From: a virus
Virus record (IMG/VR): IMGVR_UViG_3300017971_000502
Location: 1 to 38,424 of that record
Length of the DNA stretch: 38,424 nucleotides
Strand: one strand, 5' to 3'
A program made the position numbers and the translations under genes. The notes beneath the pieces are model-generated. The model was not told the DNA's origin, searched no databases, and was given only the letters and a program-made list of their open reading frames with translations. Positions 6,849 through 16,101 of the stretch are shown here, piece after piece. Position 1 is the stretch's first letter. Each line of letters starts with the position of its first letter.

Positions 6849-7844
6849 TTATTTTTGCGACGAACTTCCATCCCACCCAAATGAACATCCATAATTTTCA
6901 TATGTGCTTATCCATCTGTTTAAATCAAACCTGTATCCGGGTCCGGGACCAAATGTTTTTCCTACAAGTCTAAGATCACCAAGATAACCATCCCACGCAG
7001 ATGTTGGTTTAATTTGAACTGGATAAATGTCAACTTTAGGAATTGCCCCATGGGTTGTTGGTTGTGTCAGCGGTGAGATTATTTTATCTCCGTTTTTAGT
7101 TGTATACGAACAATGTCGGTATGTATTTGATTCATCCAGAAATCCAATACCGTCAGTTTCGAATCCGCTTTCAGGAACGAAATTCCCTGCGGTAGTGCAT
7201 TGATATGCTGGTGACATATAAGCGCCACCATCTTTGCAAATAAAACAACGTGGGTTGGTTTGGGAATCTGATCGTCGCGTGTAATCCCCAAGATATGCGA
7301 GTACTGAATAAAATTCCCACGCTCTATCAGCATATCTTGATTGTAGAATTAATGTGTCTTCGTCACAATGTATATAAAATGTATTTGTGCGTGCTGATGG
7401 ATTTAAAGCGCCACCAGGATATCTATTTTGTGAAGCCCGTGAAGGTGTTGCAAAATCTTTTGAAGTTGTGTTCCAACCCCCCTCCGGTGCAAATCTAATT
7501 AAGTTTCTCCATGCCGTACCTTCGTTTCCATAGTCATTACCGGACGGATCATCAAATCCGTAATACCTATTTGCATGATGAAAAATTGCCTGCCATGTTG
7601 GTGAATATGTTGGGTTCGTTGGTTGAATAACAAAATAACCTTGATCTCCAATATCGGTATAAGCCGTCCATTCAGCATCGGCTATTGGATCACCAATATA
7701 TTGACCGTGATCAACACCCCAAGAATCAATTATTTCAACATTTGTTAATAATGACATCATTGATGCTAAATTAAACAAGTGGTGTTCTGGCCAAAAATTT
7801 CCAGTTATATTTGTGAATGTATTTCTGACAATTTCAATTGCCAT
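6849..7844 (-). CDS. Tail-tip protein, first of two paralogues
   Basis: 331 residues. The shared block is DPSGNDYGNEG followed by RFAPEGGWNT. It starts by TAATG overlap with the stop of gpJ, so it is coupled to the baseplate gene. The opening residues (FTNITGNFWPEHHLFNLASMM) are helical, and the rest is beta-rich with several Cys (around CFICKDGG and YQCTTAGN) that its paralogue lacks at the same places. Function is inferred only from position and the paralogue pair: a structural protein at the tail tip or baseplate periphery. Confidence 0.6.
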   Translation of the reverse strand: MAIEIVRNTFTNITGNFWPEHHLFNLASMMSLLTNVEIIDSWGVDHGQYIGDPIADAEWTAYTDIGDQGYFVIQPTNPTYSPTWQAIFHHANRYYGFDDPSGNDYGNEGTAWRNLIRFAPEGGWNTTSKDFATPSRASQNRYPGGALNPSARTNTFYIHCDEDTLILQSRYADRAWEFYSVLAYLGDYTRRSDSQTNPRCFICKDGGAYMSPAYQCTTAGNFVPESGFETDGIGFLDESNTYRHCSYTTKNGDKIISPLTQPTTHGAIPKVDIYPVQIKPTSAWDGYLGDLRLVGKTFGPGPGYRFDLNRWISTYENYGCSFGWDGSSSQK

Positions 7845-9400
7845 TATATTGCTCCGTTATAAACTTCATAATCCGGATCTGATACAGTTAGGTCTCCGTT
7901 ATAGATAATTATTGTTCCAGCCTCCGGGAATTCATTTATTTCAAGTGTTGCATTATTTTCTGTTCCATTTAGTGTCATTCCTTTAGAGTTCGCGGTAACA
8001 CCCAAACGTCTAACACCGGTTGTTTCTTTTATGATTCCTTCTATTGTTGTATAAGCTAATTCGCCATCACTAACATCATCTATATCTTTAAAATAATACC
8101 CAAAGTTTATTTGTTCATTTATAGAGTTGTCTGAATTCAATGGAGAGAAAAAGGTTCTTAGATTTTCTCTTATATCATCAGAAACTGTTTCCGGATCATA
8201 ACCGGAAGAAAAATAAACCCAAACGACAATATTGATGGTAAGATAATTTGCACTATAAATATTCAATAAAAATGTTAATGTTGGTGGATAGTTGTTGTTT
8301 ATATAATTTTCAACAGATTCCAATAGTGCAGAACTTGCCGTACCGCCTCCTGCTGGAACTATATATAGCTTTCCTTGATTTTCAGAAACACCTGAGTCTT
8401 CATTTGACGTTGTCATTAATGCGCGTACAACACCATTTACTTGTATGGCACGATCTTCATAATTGACTCTAGAAACAGTTGCGGACATTGTGCGGCTAGC
8501 TCGCGGAGCAATAGATTTTGCTTGTTCAACAGTTTCTCTATTCAAACCACCCGATGCTTCCGTTGAAGCAGTTACCGAAACGGTTACAATATTTCCGAAC
8601 TCGTCATAAAATGGAGCACCTTCTACATTTACAATTGTATCTACTTCAACATTACCATCTTCACCACCGCCATATTTATATGAAATATTTATATCTGATC
8701 CTTCGCTAGGAACAACACCATTGATACCATCCCCGATAACAATATATGCATAATCGAATTGATCAACTTCTACTTTATAATGTTTTGATGTATTTGTTGA
8801 GTCAAGAAAATCATCAACACTTGTCCATGTATCACCATCTATGGTAACAGTTTCTGAATCATCTAAAAATGGAGCAATTGGAAGTTTGAATTTTTCATCT
8901 GATTTTCCGGATGTTGTTGAAGAAAATATACTCGTTTCGCTATGTTCAACGGCTGCAACACATGTTGTATCTCCGCTTGCAATTATTGTTTCAGATAATA
9001 ATTGAAATCTTTGAGGATCATTAATGTCTTTTGTATAAAAAATAGTTCCTTGTGGGAATGTAACATCTCCACCCGGAGACACAGTTCGTGTTATTGATAT
9101 GCTTAAATCAGAAGTAGCGGCACTTGCAGAACTTAATGTGTAATCTATTAATTTCGCTGATTCGATTATTGAAACTCTTTGTTGTGCGGTACCCCATTTT
9201 GATTCCCCGGCTTGATTGTCTTGATAATAAGTAAATATATCACCAATATGAGAATAACTTTCTAATAATATATTACCAAAATTTCCTCTATTAAAGTCAG
9301 TCCAAGCTTCGAAGACTTGACCGATAAGATGTTGTATTCTTCGTAATATAGATTCATAATCTTTTTCCGTATAATCAACCGGAGATGGTAATGTACTCAT
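7844..9400 (-). CDS. Baseplate J-like protein (gpJ / Mu gp47 type)
   Basis: 518 residues. The N-terminus YTEKDYESILRRIQHLIGQ is typical of baseplate J proteins, followed by GNFGNILLESYSHIGDIFTYYQDN. The middle has GGxNRETVEQAKSIAPRASRTMSATVSRVNYEDRA, a hallmark of the family, and the C-terminal part carries FFSPLNSDNSINEQINFGYYFKDI. It builds the baseplate wedge together with gp25-like and gpI-like proteins. It overlaps the gp25-like gene by four bases (ATGA), which fits coupled, stoichiometric translation. Confidence 0.9.
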   Translation of the reverse strand: MSTLPSPVDYTEKDYESILRRIQHLIGQVFEAWTDFNRGNFGNILLESYSHIGDIFTYYQDNQAGESKWGTAQQRVSIIESAKLIDYTLSSASAATSDLSISITRTVSPGGDVTFPQGTIFYTKDINDPQRFQLLSETIIASGDTTCVAAVEHSETSIFSSTTSGKSDEKFKLPIAPFLDDSETVTIDGDTWTSVDDFLDSTNTSKHYKVEVDQFDYAYIVIGDGINGVVPSEGSDINISYKYGGGEDGNVEVDTIVNVEGAPFYDEFGNIVTVSVTASTEASGGLNRETVEQAKSIAPRASRTMSATVSRVNYEDRAIQVNGVVRALMTTSNEDSGVSENQGKLYIVPAGGGTASSALLESVENYINNNYPPTLTFLLNIYSANYLTINIVVWVYFSSGYDPETVSDDIRENLRTFFSPLNSDNSINEQINFGYYFKDIDDVSDGELAYTTIEGIIKETTGVRRLGVTANSKGMTLNGTENNATLEINEFPEAGTIIIYNGDLTVSDPDYEVYNGAI

Positions 9401-9834
9401 ACTTCAACCTCTTGAATGACATTTTTTTCAATTACTTTATTTGATTCTATGTTTGAATCTATAATATCATATGCTAATTTGATGATAAATTTAAATTCTT
9501 TTCTTTTTGATACAATTTTAACACCGCGTATTTTGATTCTTGGTTCGCATTTTTTCAACGCATCAACAACATAATAAACAGCTAATTCATACGTAACTGG
9601 ATCATCAATATTTTTATGTCTTATAACAGTTAATAATGATCCGAATTGTTGATCATACGGCAATTCACCGTATGTTATCGGAGAGGAACATGTTGTTCCA
9701 AGTATTTGTTTTATTGATGATTTTATTAATTTAATTCCGGTTCCATTTAAAATGTCATTCTTTTGATTGCGTTGAAACGGAAACAGAATTCCGTGACCGA
9801 TAAATTTACCATATTTTTGCACATTTTTTGTCAT
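9397..9834 (-). CDS. gp25-like baseplate wedge protein
   Basis: 145 residues, the normal size for gpW/gp25 family members. Typical features are GHGILFPFQRN near the start, IKSSIKQILGT (the conserved helix), GELPYDQQFGSLL, and EPRIKIRGVKIV. In T4 and P2 this protein forms the inner wedge beside gpJ. GGAT precedes the ATG, which begins three bases after the spike gene stop. Confidence 0.88.
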   Translation of the reverse strand: MTKNVQKYGKFIGHGILFPFQRNQKNDILNGTGIKLIKSSIKQILGTTCSSPITYGELPYDQQFGSLLTVIRHKNIDDPVTYELAVYYVVDALKKCEPRIKIRGVKIVSKRKEFKFIIKLAYDIIDSNIESNKVIEKNVIQEVEV

Positions 9835-9837
9835 TTT

Positions 9838-10572
9838 TTAATCCGTAAAAACTTTTTGCGACAAATATGATGATGCTGTTATTAATTGTGATCCAGAAAT
9901 AGATGTTGATGCATTCATTAATTGTGTTCCGGCACTAACAATTGCAGACGCTGCCGCCGGTGCAAGTCCAGAAAATACCGGATCTGTTCCAGCGGTATTT
10001 AATGAAACAGAAGCATTGAATAATGCACTGGCAATATCTGATAAAACAGAAGCTTCTTCCGCTCTGTATTCTGTTCCCCTAATAAGTGCTTGATCGGCAT
10101 CATCTGCGGCAAAATAAATTTTATTATCAATTCCGTCAATACGGATAATCAATCCAGAAGATTTGTGTTTTATTTGGTAAAATTTATCCGTTGTTCTTCC
10201 GTCTCTAATAATCTCAAACTCTTCGCACTCTTCTACAACAGATTGTCTGTTTTCATCTTCTATTATCGCAGAATTGGGTACATCCGTTACACCGTTGGGA
10301 CAACCCCATGGGCCCGGTAAATAACACGGACGTTGAACATTGCCTTGTTCAAATAATATCGCTACGTTAGCACCTACCGGAGGCACTTCAACACGGCCCT
10401 TTTGTGTTCCGTTTCTTGTTCCGCCGGATCCCGGTTGACCAATTGGTTGACACCATGGGGATTCCGGTTCAAATTTTCCAACAACACGAGCTTTGATACG
10501 AATCAAATTTTCCGGATCTTTATTATTTACAACTTCACCTATGTATAGATTATTATCTTTTTCTCCGGGCAT
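9838..10572 (-). CDS. Baseplate spike protein, gp5/VgrG OB-fold type
   Basis: 244 residues. The N-terminal ~95 residues are an OB-fold: YIGEVVNNKDPENLIRIKARV, then PPVGANVAILFEQGNVQRPCYLPG, as in gp5/VgrG/gpV. A short beta region (IIRIDGIDNKIYFA) probably starts the needle. The C-terminal ~75 residues are Ala/Ser-rich helical repeats rather than a long beta-helix. No lysozyme domain is present. It lies directly after the hub gene as in related phages, so it is the membrane-piercing tip partner of the gpD-like protein. Confidence 0.82.
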   Translation of the reverse strand: MPGEKDNNLYIGEVVNNKDPENLIRIKARVVGKFEPESPWCQPIGQPGSGGTRNGTQKGRVEVPPVGANVAILFEQGNVQRPCYLPGPWGCPNGVTDVPNSAIIEDENRQSVVEECEEFEIIRDGRTTDKFYQIKHKSSGLIIRIDGIDNKIYFAADDADQALIRGTEYRAEEASVLSDIASALFNASVSLNTAGTDPVFSGLAPAAASAIVSAGTQLMNASTSISGSQLITASSYLSQKVFTD

Positions 10573-10575
10573 AAT

Positions 10576-11997
10576 TTATCCTGTTGTTGATGAAGGCCGT
10601 CGATACAATGTACGACGATTTCCTGTGTCCGGATCAATACTCACAACGCGTTGCATCTCTTGACCTTGGGTTGTTTGTGTATTGTTTGATGCTCTATTAT
10701 TTCTATTATTTTGCTGTCCGTTTGCTCGCTCTATTGCAGAACTCCATGCTCTTGCTTCTAGCCGTGATATATCTCTTAATCTTTCTTGGTATTGTTCTTC
10801 TGTTATTTGGTTGTTGTTCCGTGTTGTCACCAATTCAAGTTGTAGTCTACGAATATTATTCAATGTAGCCCTGGCAGTTGCTTGACCGGACCGTCTTCCA
10901 CCGGAAACGGCATTTCTAACTAATTTTAATCGACACTTATAACCTTGACCTATATTGTGTTGAATTTCTTTGATTAAATAATTGCCGGATAAACGTTGAC
11001 CGATCCCTTCTAATCTAATATTTGTATCTGCTTTCAATTGCGGCATACCAATCAATTGCACACTTAGCTTTAAAGCTTTTCTTTCTGCTGCACGGAATCT
11101 TGCGCGCGATTCATTTGTTGCTTCTTCGTTTGTTTGTGCCGTTGTTGGTTGATCTGAGCTTTGTCTATTTTCTCTACTTCTAATAACGGTTCTTGTGTTT
11201 CCAGTATCCGGATCAATTAATAAAACACGCTCACCTTGCACATTTCGTTGAGGATCATCGTTATTTCCAGCGGTACCGGAAACATCAGATCGTTCACGCG
11301 TTGATCTGCCACGACGTGTAACTCTACTCGGAACACCGATGTCCCCTTCTTCAATTTGCGGTTCACCGACAAACCAACCGGCGTTATGAGTAAAATAAAC
11401 CAATGTCAAATTTGGTTGTTCCCCGTCTCTAACCGGATGAAAATGAAAAATACCTAATGAGATTCTAAAAATCCAACCATCTTCTTCGGCTAATTCTGTA
11501 AGAAACTGATAATCACTTTTTGAATCTTGAACAACATCTCTACGGATTATTGTATCAGGTACTTCAATATCACGAGTAGATGGATCAACAAATCCATATT
11601 CGCGTGCAATTTGTGTTGCTATTTCGTAATAACACTTGTTTTCAAATATACGTGTTTTTTGCTGTCCAATAAAATCTTCTTCATCAGACATCGATCCGGA
11701 TATATTTAATTTACTCCAGCCTTTAACTTCTTTTATTGTGAACACACGGACCGGAGACATCTCATGCATGTATCCCCAAGCGAGGTGCAATTTATTTCCA
11801 CGGGCTATCCGGTCATCGTCAAAAAGAGCAAGATCGTGATTATTTAAAACCAAACTAGCTTCATCTGCACCTTTTGTTTTTTCCGTATACGTTATTGACA
11901 GTATTCTGTCTTTGATATCATCTTCAAATTCCGTTACTTGATTTGGGGATAATTCTGATTCCCATTTAGCACTTATTATTGGATTAAATATAGACAT
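10576..11997 (-). CDS. Baseplate hub protein, phage late control D (gpD) type
   Basis: 473 residues. The gpD/gp27 core includes DEASLVLNNHDLALFDDDRI, LHLAWGYMHEM, YYEIATQIAREYGF and LTELAEEDGWIFRI, with a closing domain GNYLIKEIQHNIGQGYKCRLKLVRN. An extra ~110-residue C-terminal tail has a coiled-coil-like stretch and an Arg/Asn/Gln-rich end. The motif IDPDTGNxRT occurs twice, at about residues 261-270 and 454-463, an internal duplication of unknown meaning. Its start overlaps the end of the SLOG gene by 14 bases, so that gene was inserted very tightly. Confidence 0.85.
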   Translation of the reverse strand: MSIFNPIISAKWESELSPNQVTEFEDDIKDRILSITYTEKTKGADEASLVLNNHDLALFDDDRIARGNKLHLAWGYMHEMSPVRVFTIKEVKGWSKLNISGSMSDEEDFIGQQKTRIFENKCYYEIATQIAREYGFVDPSTRDIEVPDTIIRRDVVQDSKSDYQFLTELAEEDGWIFRISLGIFHFHPVRDGEQPNLTLVYFTHNAGWFVGEPQIEEGDIGVPSRVTRRGRSTRERSDVSGTAGNNDDPQRNVQGERVLLIDPDTGNTRTVIRSRENRQSSDQPTTAQTNEEATNESRARFRAAERKALKLSVQLIGMPQLKADTNIRLEGIGQRLSGNYLIKEIQHNIGQGYKCRLKLVRNAVSGGRRSGQATARATLNNIRRLQLELVTTRNNNQITEEQYQERLRDISRLEARAWSSAIERANGQQNNRNNRASNNTQTTQGQEMQRVVSIDPDTGNRRTLYRRPSSTTG

Positions 11998-12529
11998 TTA
12001 CAGCAAAAGAAATTACACGTTCTGTAATCTCTTCCTTGAATAATAAATTTTTATTTTCCAAATAAAAATTGATGATATCTAAATCGTGTTTGATATATAA
12101 ATTGTATATTGGAATATTATGTTCGTGTGCACACCTCAAAATATATCCGGTTCCACCGGCATCTGTGTAATCGATAAATGGTGTCCAACAAATAACAAAA
12201 TCAACAGTTTGAAAATCGTTACCAAAAAAAATTTGCATGTTTCGCGCAACTATTTTTTTAGCGTATGATTTCCATTTTTCAAACGGTGGTCTGTTTTTGG
12301 GTATATATTTTTTTATTTTTTCAAAACACCAAAATGGTACATTGTTGCTTGCATAAAATATTTGTTTATTTTTCGGGTATTTTATTCCATGTTCAAAAGC
12401 TGTATCCGCACCAATTGCTCCACCGCTTCTTAAAATATGTCCTTCGTCTTCTAATCTTTCAGCCAATTCACACATAATAAATTTAATATTTTTTGGTGTT
12501 GTTCTTGACCCTATTCCTGCGTAAATCAT
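11984..12529 (-). CDS. SLOG / DprA-like Rossmann protein
   Basis: 181 residues. It opens with IYAGIGSR and carries LRSGGAIGADTAFEHG, the nucleotide-binding signature of the DprA/SLOG superfamily, and later VDFVICWTP and AGGTGYILRCA, also typical of phage members. Such proteins bind nucleotides or nucleotide-derived signals, and single-stranded DNA in the case of DprA. It lies between the LysM baseplate protein and the hub, so it is cargo rather than a tail part. There is no clear Shine-Dalgarno site; translation probably depends on the upstream gene. The C-terminal ~35 residues have no clear match. The exact ligand is unknown. Confidence 0.75.
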   Translation of the reverse strand: MIYAGIGSRTTPKNIKFIMCELAERLEDEGHILRSGGAIGADTAFEHGIKYPKNKQIFYASNNVPFWCFEKIKKYIPKNRPPFEKWKSYAKKIVARNMQIFFGNDFQTVDFVICWTPFIDYTDAGGTGYILRCAHEHNIPIYNLYIKHDLDIINFYLENKNLLFKEEITERVISFAVNVYI

Positions 12530-12533
12530 TTTT

Positions 12534-12860
12534 TTATATCATTTCATTTTGTGATAAGAATTCTTTTACGGCACTCTGACTCGGTATTAACAATTCTCTG
12601 CCTGGTTCCAAATCTAATGTTGGATCATTTATAGGTACCGGTTGAAAATCACAAATAACCCAAAACATATTTTTATATTCCGGATAATATCTTCCAGCAA
12701 GTTTCCAAACCGTTTCACCGTCTTTTACAATGTGCCTACGTGTTTTTATATCAGGAGAATATAAAAATCTTTTTCTTTCAGTTAAAAACAATTTGTTATC
12801 ATTGTTTTCATCTTCTATCGCAAAACAATCTTGATACCTTGAGTTTACCAATGGTGGCAT
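12534..12860 (-). CDS. LysM baseplate protein
   Basis: 108 residues. A LysM-like segment spans about residues 43-93: RHIVKDGETVWKLAGRYYP, then WVICDF, then PGRELLIPS. Small LysM proteins stabilise the baseplate hub or wedge junction (T4 gp53, C-terminus of Afp7). The gene follows the CIS-tube-type gene with two bases between stop and start, so the pair looks like a split version of the fused Afp7 protein. Confidence 0.78.
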   Translation of the reverse strand: MPPLVNSRYQDCFAIEDENNDNKLFLTERKRFLYSPDIKTRRHIVKDGETVWKLAGRYYPEYKNMFWVICDFQPVPINDPTLDLEPGRELLIPSQSAVKEFLSQNEMI

Positions 12861-12862
12861 TT

Positions 12863-13426
12863 TTATCTCGCTGACTGTTGTGGTGTTGGCATATGACTAA
12901 ATTCATAACTCATAACATCACGCATTATTTTTCTCACTTCACTTTCTTCTTCAATTGCTAAATCAGCAACAAGCCTACGTGTTTCCCCTGTGCGTGATGA
13001 AAAACTTTGATGTCTGAAATTTGCCGTTATAACCTTTCCTTTAATCTGAATAGTACGTGGCCAAATAAATAAAATATCTGGCGGATCAGGACGATCTGTT
13101 TCGCCATCCCCCATGGGGTATGTGAGCGATTCAAGCCATTGCTTTTCTTGCAATACCGTTGGAGAAATTGCATCCAACCCGTATGTACCAAACTCTTCTT
13201 CACGAATAAATTGTGATAAATAAATTTGAACTGGAACTTTTTTATTTTGAACACCTTTGAATTGTAATATTTGTCTTGTTGACCCGGGTCCTGAGATTCT
13301 TTCATATTCAACTGATAGTTGTTCGAGTAATTCGGTTGGATTGAATTGAAAATCAAATCTATCTTGTGTTGCTAAATTAATAATTGCACATTTGGGTGGG
13401 TTTGTATTTGTTTCGTTGTTAGGCAT
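12863..13426 (-). CDS. CIS tube-type baseplate protein (Afp7 N-terminal-like)
   Basis: 187 residues. The segment AIINLATQDRFDFQFNPTEL, followed by YERISGPGSTRQILQFKGV, is the pattern of contractile injection system tube/baseplate proteins with an FNPTE motif. It initiates tube assembly at the hub. It starts by TAATG overlap with the tape measure stop. In extracellular contractile injection systems this domain is fused to LysM; here LysM is a separate gene directly downstream. A CCCCATGGGG palindrome (13109-13118) lies in codons for Pro-Met-Gly. Confidence 0.75.
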   Translation of the reverse strand: MPNNETNTNPPKCAIINLATQDRFDFQFNPTELLEQLSVEYERISGPGSTRQILQFKGVQNKKVPVQIYLSQFIREEEFGTYGLDAISPTVLQEKQWLESLTYPMGDGETDRPDPPDILFIWPRTIQIKGKVITANFRHQSFSSRTGETRRLVADLAIEEESEVRKIMRDVMSYEFSHMPTPQQSAR

Positions 13427-15879
13427 TATGTTTGCCTCGTTACTTGTCCGGCAAGGCCACCATTGCGTTCTTGAACACGTGTTACGGACTCAGCTATTTG
13501 TTCTCCGTCAAGTTCGTTTCTAATTGTTATTTCCAATGGCCTTTGTTGACCTCGTTGTTGCTGTTGAGCCAATTGTTGTATTGATGCTTGTAATTCTCGT
13601 TGACTCGCAACCGTGCTTTCAGCGCTTGCTGCTGCTGGTGTTCTTCCAGATTCCGTTCGTTCTGCGGATTCGGCACGACGTTGAGTTGACAACCTAACAC
13701 CGCGTTCTTCCGGTCGTGATGAATCATCTTCACCGGTGCGGAAAATTTCTCCAATAACACCACCGGCTGTTGCAAAAACGGTTCTATTGATTGCTTGTGT
13801 CGCTTCTAACAACGGCATCAATGGTTCAATTAGTTTGTACAAAAACTCAACCGCTTTTTGAATTTTTGGAATCAAATAATCCATGTATTCGCCGGCAACA
13901 CCGATCATTTCAACAAGTAAACCAAAAGCATGTTTTGAAACCCAAACAATTGGTTGCATGAACATTGCTAAGACTTTGAATGTTCTAATTAGCATTGTTG
14001 TCGCAAATATTGCTCCGTGAATTGCACCGATTATTACGCGAGCTATTGTAACACCGATTGCAGCATATTCACTTAACGGTACTTCGTTTGCTCCGGTTAC
14101 TAATTTTCCGGTTGGTCCAAAAAGTTTTGCGACTTCTACAAACAATCCTTTTAATGCTGTCCCTAATTCACTAAATGCTGGTCCAAGTGTTTTGAACGCT
14201 GGACCAATCGATGCAACCATTCCGTCCCAAATTGATTTTAGTCTAGACCCGAAACGAAAAATTTTAATTACGAATTGCATTATCCCTTCGTTTTCTGCTT
14301 TCTCCATTTCTTCTAATACTGCACCGGAAAAACCACCTTGAGTGAATAATTGTACCAATCCATCCCATGTTAGTCTTACTTTGGCAATCATGTTATCGAT
14401 AAAATCTGCAATCCCCCCTAGATTTTTTTGATACGCTTTATAAATCATTATTGATATAGCAACTGCACCGGCACCAAGTACTATAAACGGAGCCAATGCG
14501 AGCGCTATTGCACCGGCGATTTTTAAAATCAAAACACCAACGGTTGATAATATCGGAGCAAGTAATCCAATTATACCGGCCGTGATTAAGATTGCACCGG
14601 CTAAAACCATAAATGCAGATGTACCAAGGAAAGCAATTCCAATAAATGTTTGAAGACCTTTTGGAATAGCAGTCCAAACTTGAATAAATTTATTAATTGC
14701 TGTTGTTACACCAAGAACAAGTGGTTTAAAAATTCTACCAAATACCTCACCAAGAGTAATTTTAAGAGTTTGTAATGTTCCTGTGAGTAACGTCATTTGT
14801 CCGGCAAATGTATCCGCTAAAGTCTCACGGAATGTTTGAGCTGTTCCATCGGCGTTTTCCATCTCGGTGCGCATATGTCTAATCGCTTCAATTCCGGTTA
14901 GTGTAACCCTACGTCCTTCCCTTGTAACTTCAACCTGGGCACGACCAATTGCATTCATTGCAGCCATACCGCGTTGACCAAATGTTTGAACGACGAATCT
15001 ATTTCGTTCCTCATCAGTCATACTTCTTGTTGCTGCATATGCATCTGTAATAATCGACAAATAATCTCTTGCCGCTCCGGTTTGTTGGTTATAAACATCA
15101 ATTCCTGCTTCCCTTAAATTTTTTAATGATTGTTCTTCTGTATAAATTCTTCGTTGTGCTTCCCTCAATGATGTTGATCCAACAGATGCTTCAATGTTTG
15201 CGTTTCTAAGTAAACCCATACCAATTAATTGATCGTCTAATGTTTGATTATACAAAGATCCGGCCGATGACAATCTTCCAAGTGCAACAGCAAAATCACT
15301 TGCTTGAAAATTCGTCATTTGAGTTACTCTCAACAAACGATCTGTAACACCTGTTGCTTCGCTTGCCGACATTTGATATGAATTTAAAACACCAACAACA
15401 CTAGATGCTGCTTCCGCAACACCTAATTGACCCAATGATCCGGCTGCTAAATCTAAGACGGGAATCAATGTTTGGGTTGATGCTTGAGCATTTTGTCCAG
15501 CCGTAGCCAATGATTGCAAACCTTCGGCGGCTTCTTGTGGTGAAAATTGTGTAGCGATACCAGCTTGAACGGCAGATTGATGCAATAATTCCATTTCTCC
15601 GCGGGTTGCTCTGGAAACAATTCCAACGGATGTTAATGTCCGTGTAAATTCACCTGCTTCTGTTGCTAATTGCCATGATCCCCGTAAACCAGCAAGTCCG
15701 GTTCCAAGCAATGCCGCTCCCGCAGCAATAGCAGCAAATGATTTCATGATTCGTCCGGCACCGGATGTTATTGCCGATTGTAAGCCAAGAAAATTACCGC
15801 GAATCAACCCCATGGGTCCAGACATCATATCTCGCGCAGAAAGCATGATTCCAATACCCATTTGTTCAAAATTACCCAT
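13426..15879 (-). CDS. Tail tape measure protein
   Basis: 817 residues, TP901-type. Conserved N-terminal core (about 60-400) with GEFTRTLTSVGIVSRA, FSPQEAAEGLQSLATAGQNA, and RFVVQTFGQRGMAAMNAIGRA. A hydrophobic region of about 70 residues (around 410-480) holds likely membrane-inserting helices. The rest is helical with a Gln/Arg-rich end (QQLAQQQQRGQQRP). It measures tail length and is ejected first. The position after the chaperone frameshift gene and before the baseplate genes is classical. The AAGAG before the ATG is weak. At 817 residues, a tail of roughly 120 nm would be expected from the usual 0.15 nm per residue rule. Confidence 0.92.
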   Translation of the reverse strand: MGNFEQMGIGIMLSARDMMSGPMGLIRGNFLGLQSAITSGAGRIMKSFAAIAAGAALLGTGLAGLRGSWQLATEAGEFTRTLTSVGIVSRATRGEMELLHQSAVQAGIATQFSPQEAAEGLQSLATAGQNAQASTQTLIPVLDLAAGSLGQLGVAEAASSVVGVLNSYQMSASEATGVTDRLLRVTQMTNFQASDFAVALGRLSSAGSLYNQTLDDQLIGMGLLRNANIEASVGSTSLREAQRRIYTEEQSLKNLREAGIDVYNQQTGAARDYLSIITDAYAATRSMTDEERNRFVVQTFGQRGMAAMNAIGRAQVEVTREGRRVTLTGIEAIRHMRTEMENADGTAQTFRETLADTFAGQMTLLTGTLQTLKITLGEVFGRIFKPLVLGVTTAINKFIQVWTAIPKGLQTFIGIAFLGTSAFMVLAGAILITAGIIGLLAPILSTVGVLILKIAGAIALALAPFIVLGAGAVAISIMIYKAYQKNLGGIADFIDNMIAKVRLTWDGLVQLFTQGGFSGAVLEEMEKAENEGIMQFVIKIFRFGSRLKSIWDGMVASIGPAFKTLGPAFSELGTALKGLFVEVAKLFGPTGKLVTGANEVPLSEYAAIGVTIARVIIGAIHGAIFATTMLIRTFKVLAMFMQPIVWVSKHAFGLLVEMIGVAGEYMDYLIPKIQKAVEFLYKLIEPLMPLLEATQAINRTVFATAGGVIGEIFRTGEDDSSRPEERGVRLSTQRRAESAERTESGRTPAAASAESTVASQRELQASIQQLAQQQQRGQQRPLEITIRNELDGEQIAESVTRVQERNGGLAGQVTRQT

Positions 15880-15894
15880 AATTAATCTCTTGTT

Positions 15895-16101
15895 TTACCT
15901 CTTGTTTGCTGCCTTTATTGCATCATAGTCATTTTTTCGTTTTTTATTTAATTCTTTTATATAAAACTCCGCATCTTCAAAAGTTAATTCCATAATTTCA
16001 CTTGGCTGCCAGCCAAAACCACTACCCCCATGGGATATATATGCTAAATCGGCAATTATATTTCTAATATATTCTCCGTTGGTACTGATTTCTTTGAGAA
16101 A
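15895..16101 (-). CDS. Tail assembly chaperone, -1 frameshift extension
   Basis: A 68-codon frame in the -1 phase relative to the chaperone gene. It opens exactly at the slippery site (the preceding -1-phase stop is TGA at 16110-16108) and ends with TAA at 15897-15895, 15 bases before the tape measure start. It has no ATG in its first 36 codons and no Shine-Dalgarno site, so it is best read as the C-terminal part of a 324-residue fusion. The residues ADLAYISHGGSGFGW...PSEIMELT...DAEFYI have the GxW-P-x-E-I pattern seen in GT or E+E' chaperone tails. It would bind the tape measure during tail assembly. This gene is easy to miss because it has no start codon of its own. Confidence 0.75.
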   Translation of the reverse strand, partial: FLKEISTNGEYIRNIIADLAYISHGGSGFGWQPSEIMELTFEDAEFYIKELNKKRKNDYDAIKAANKR

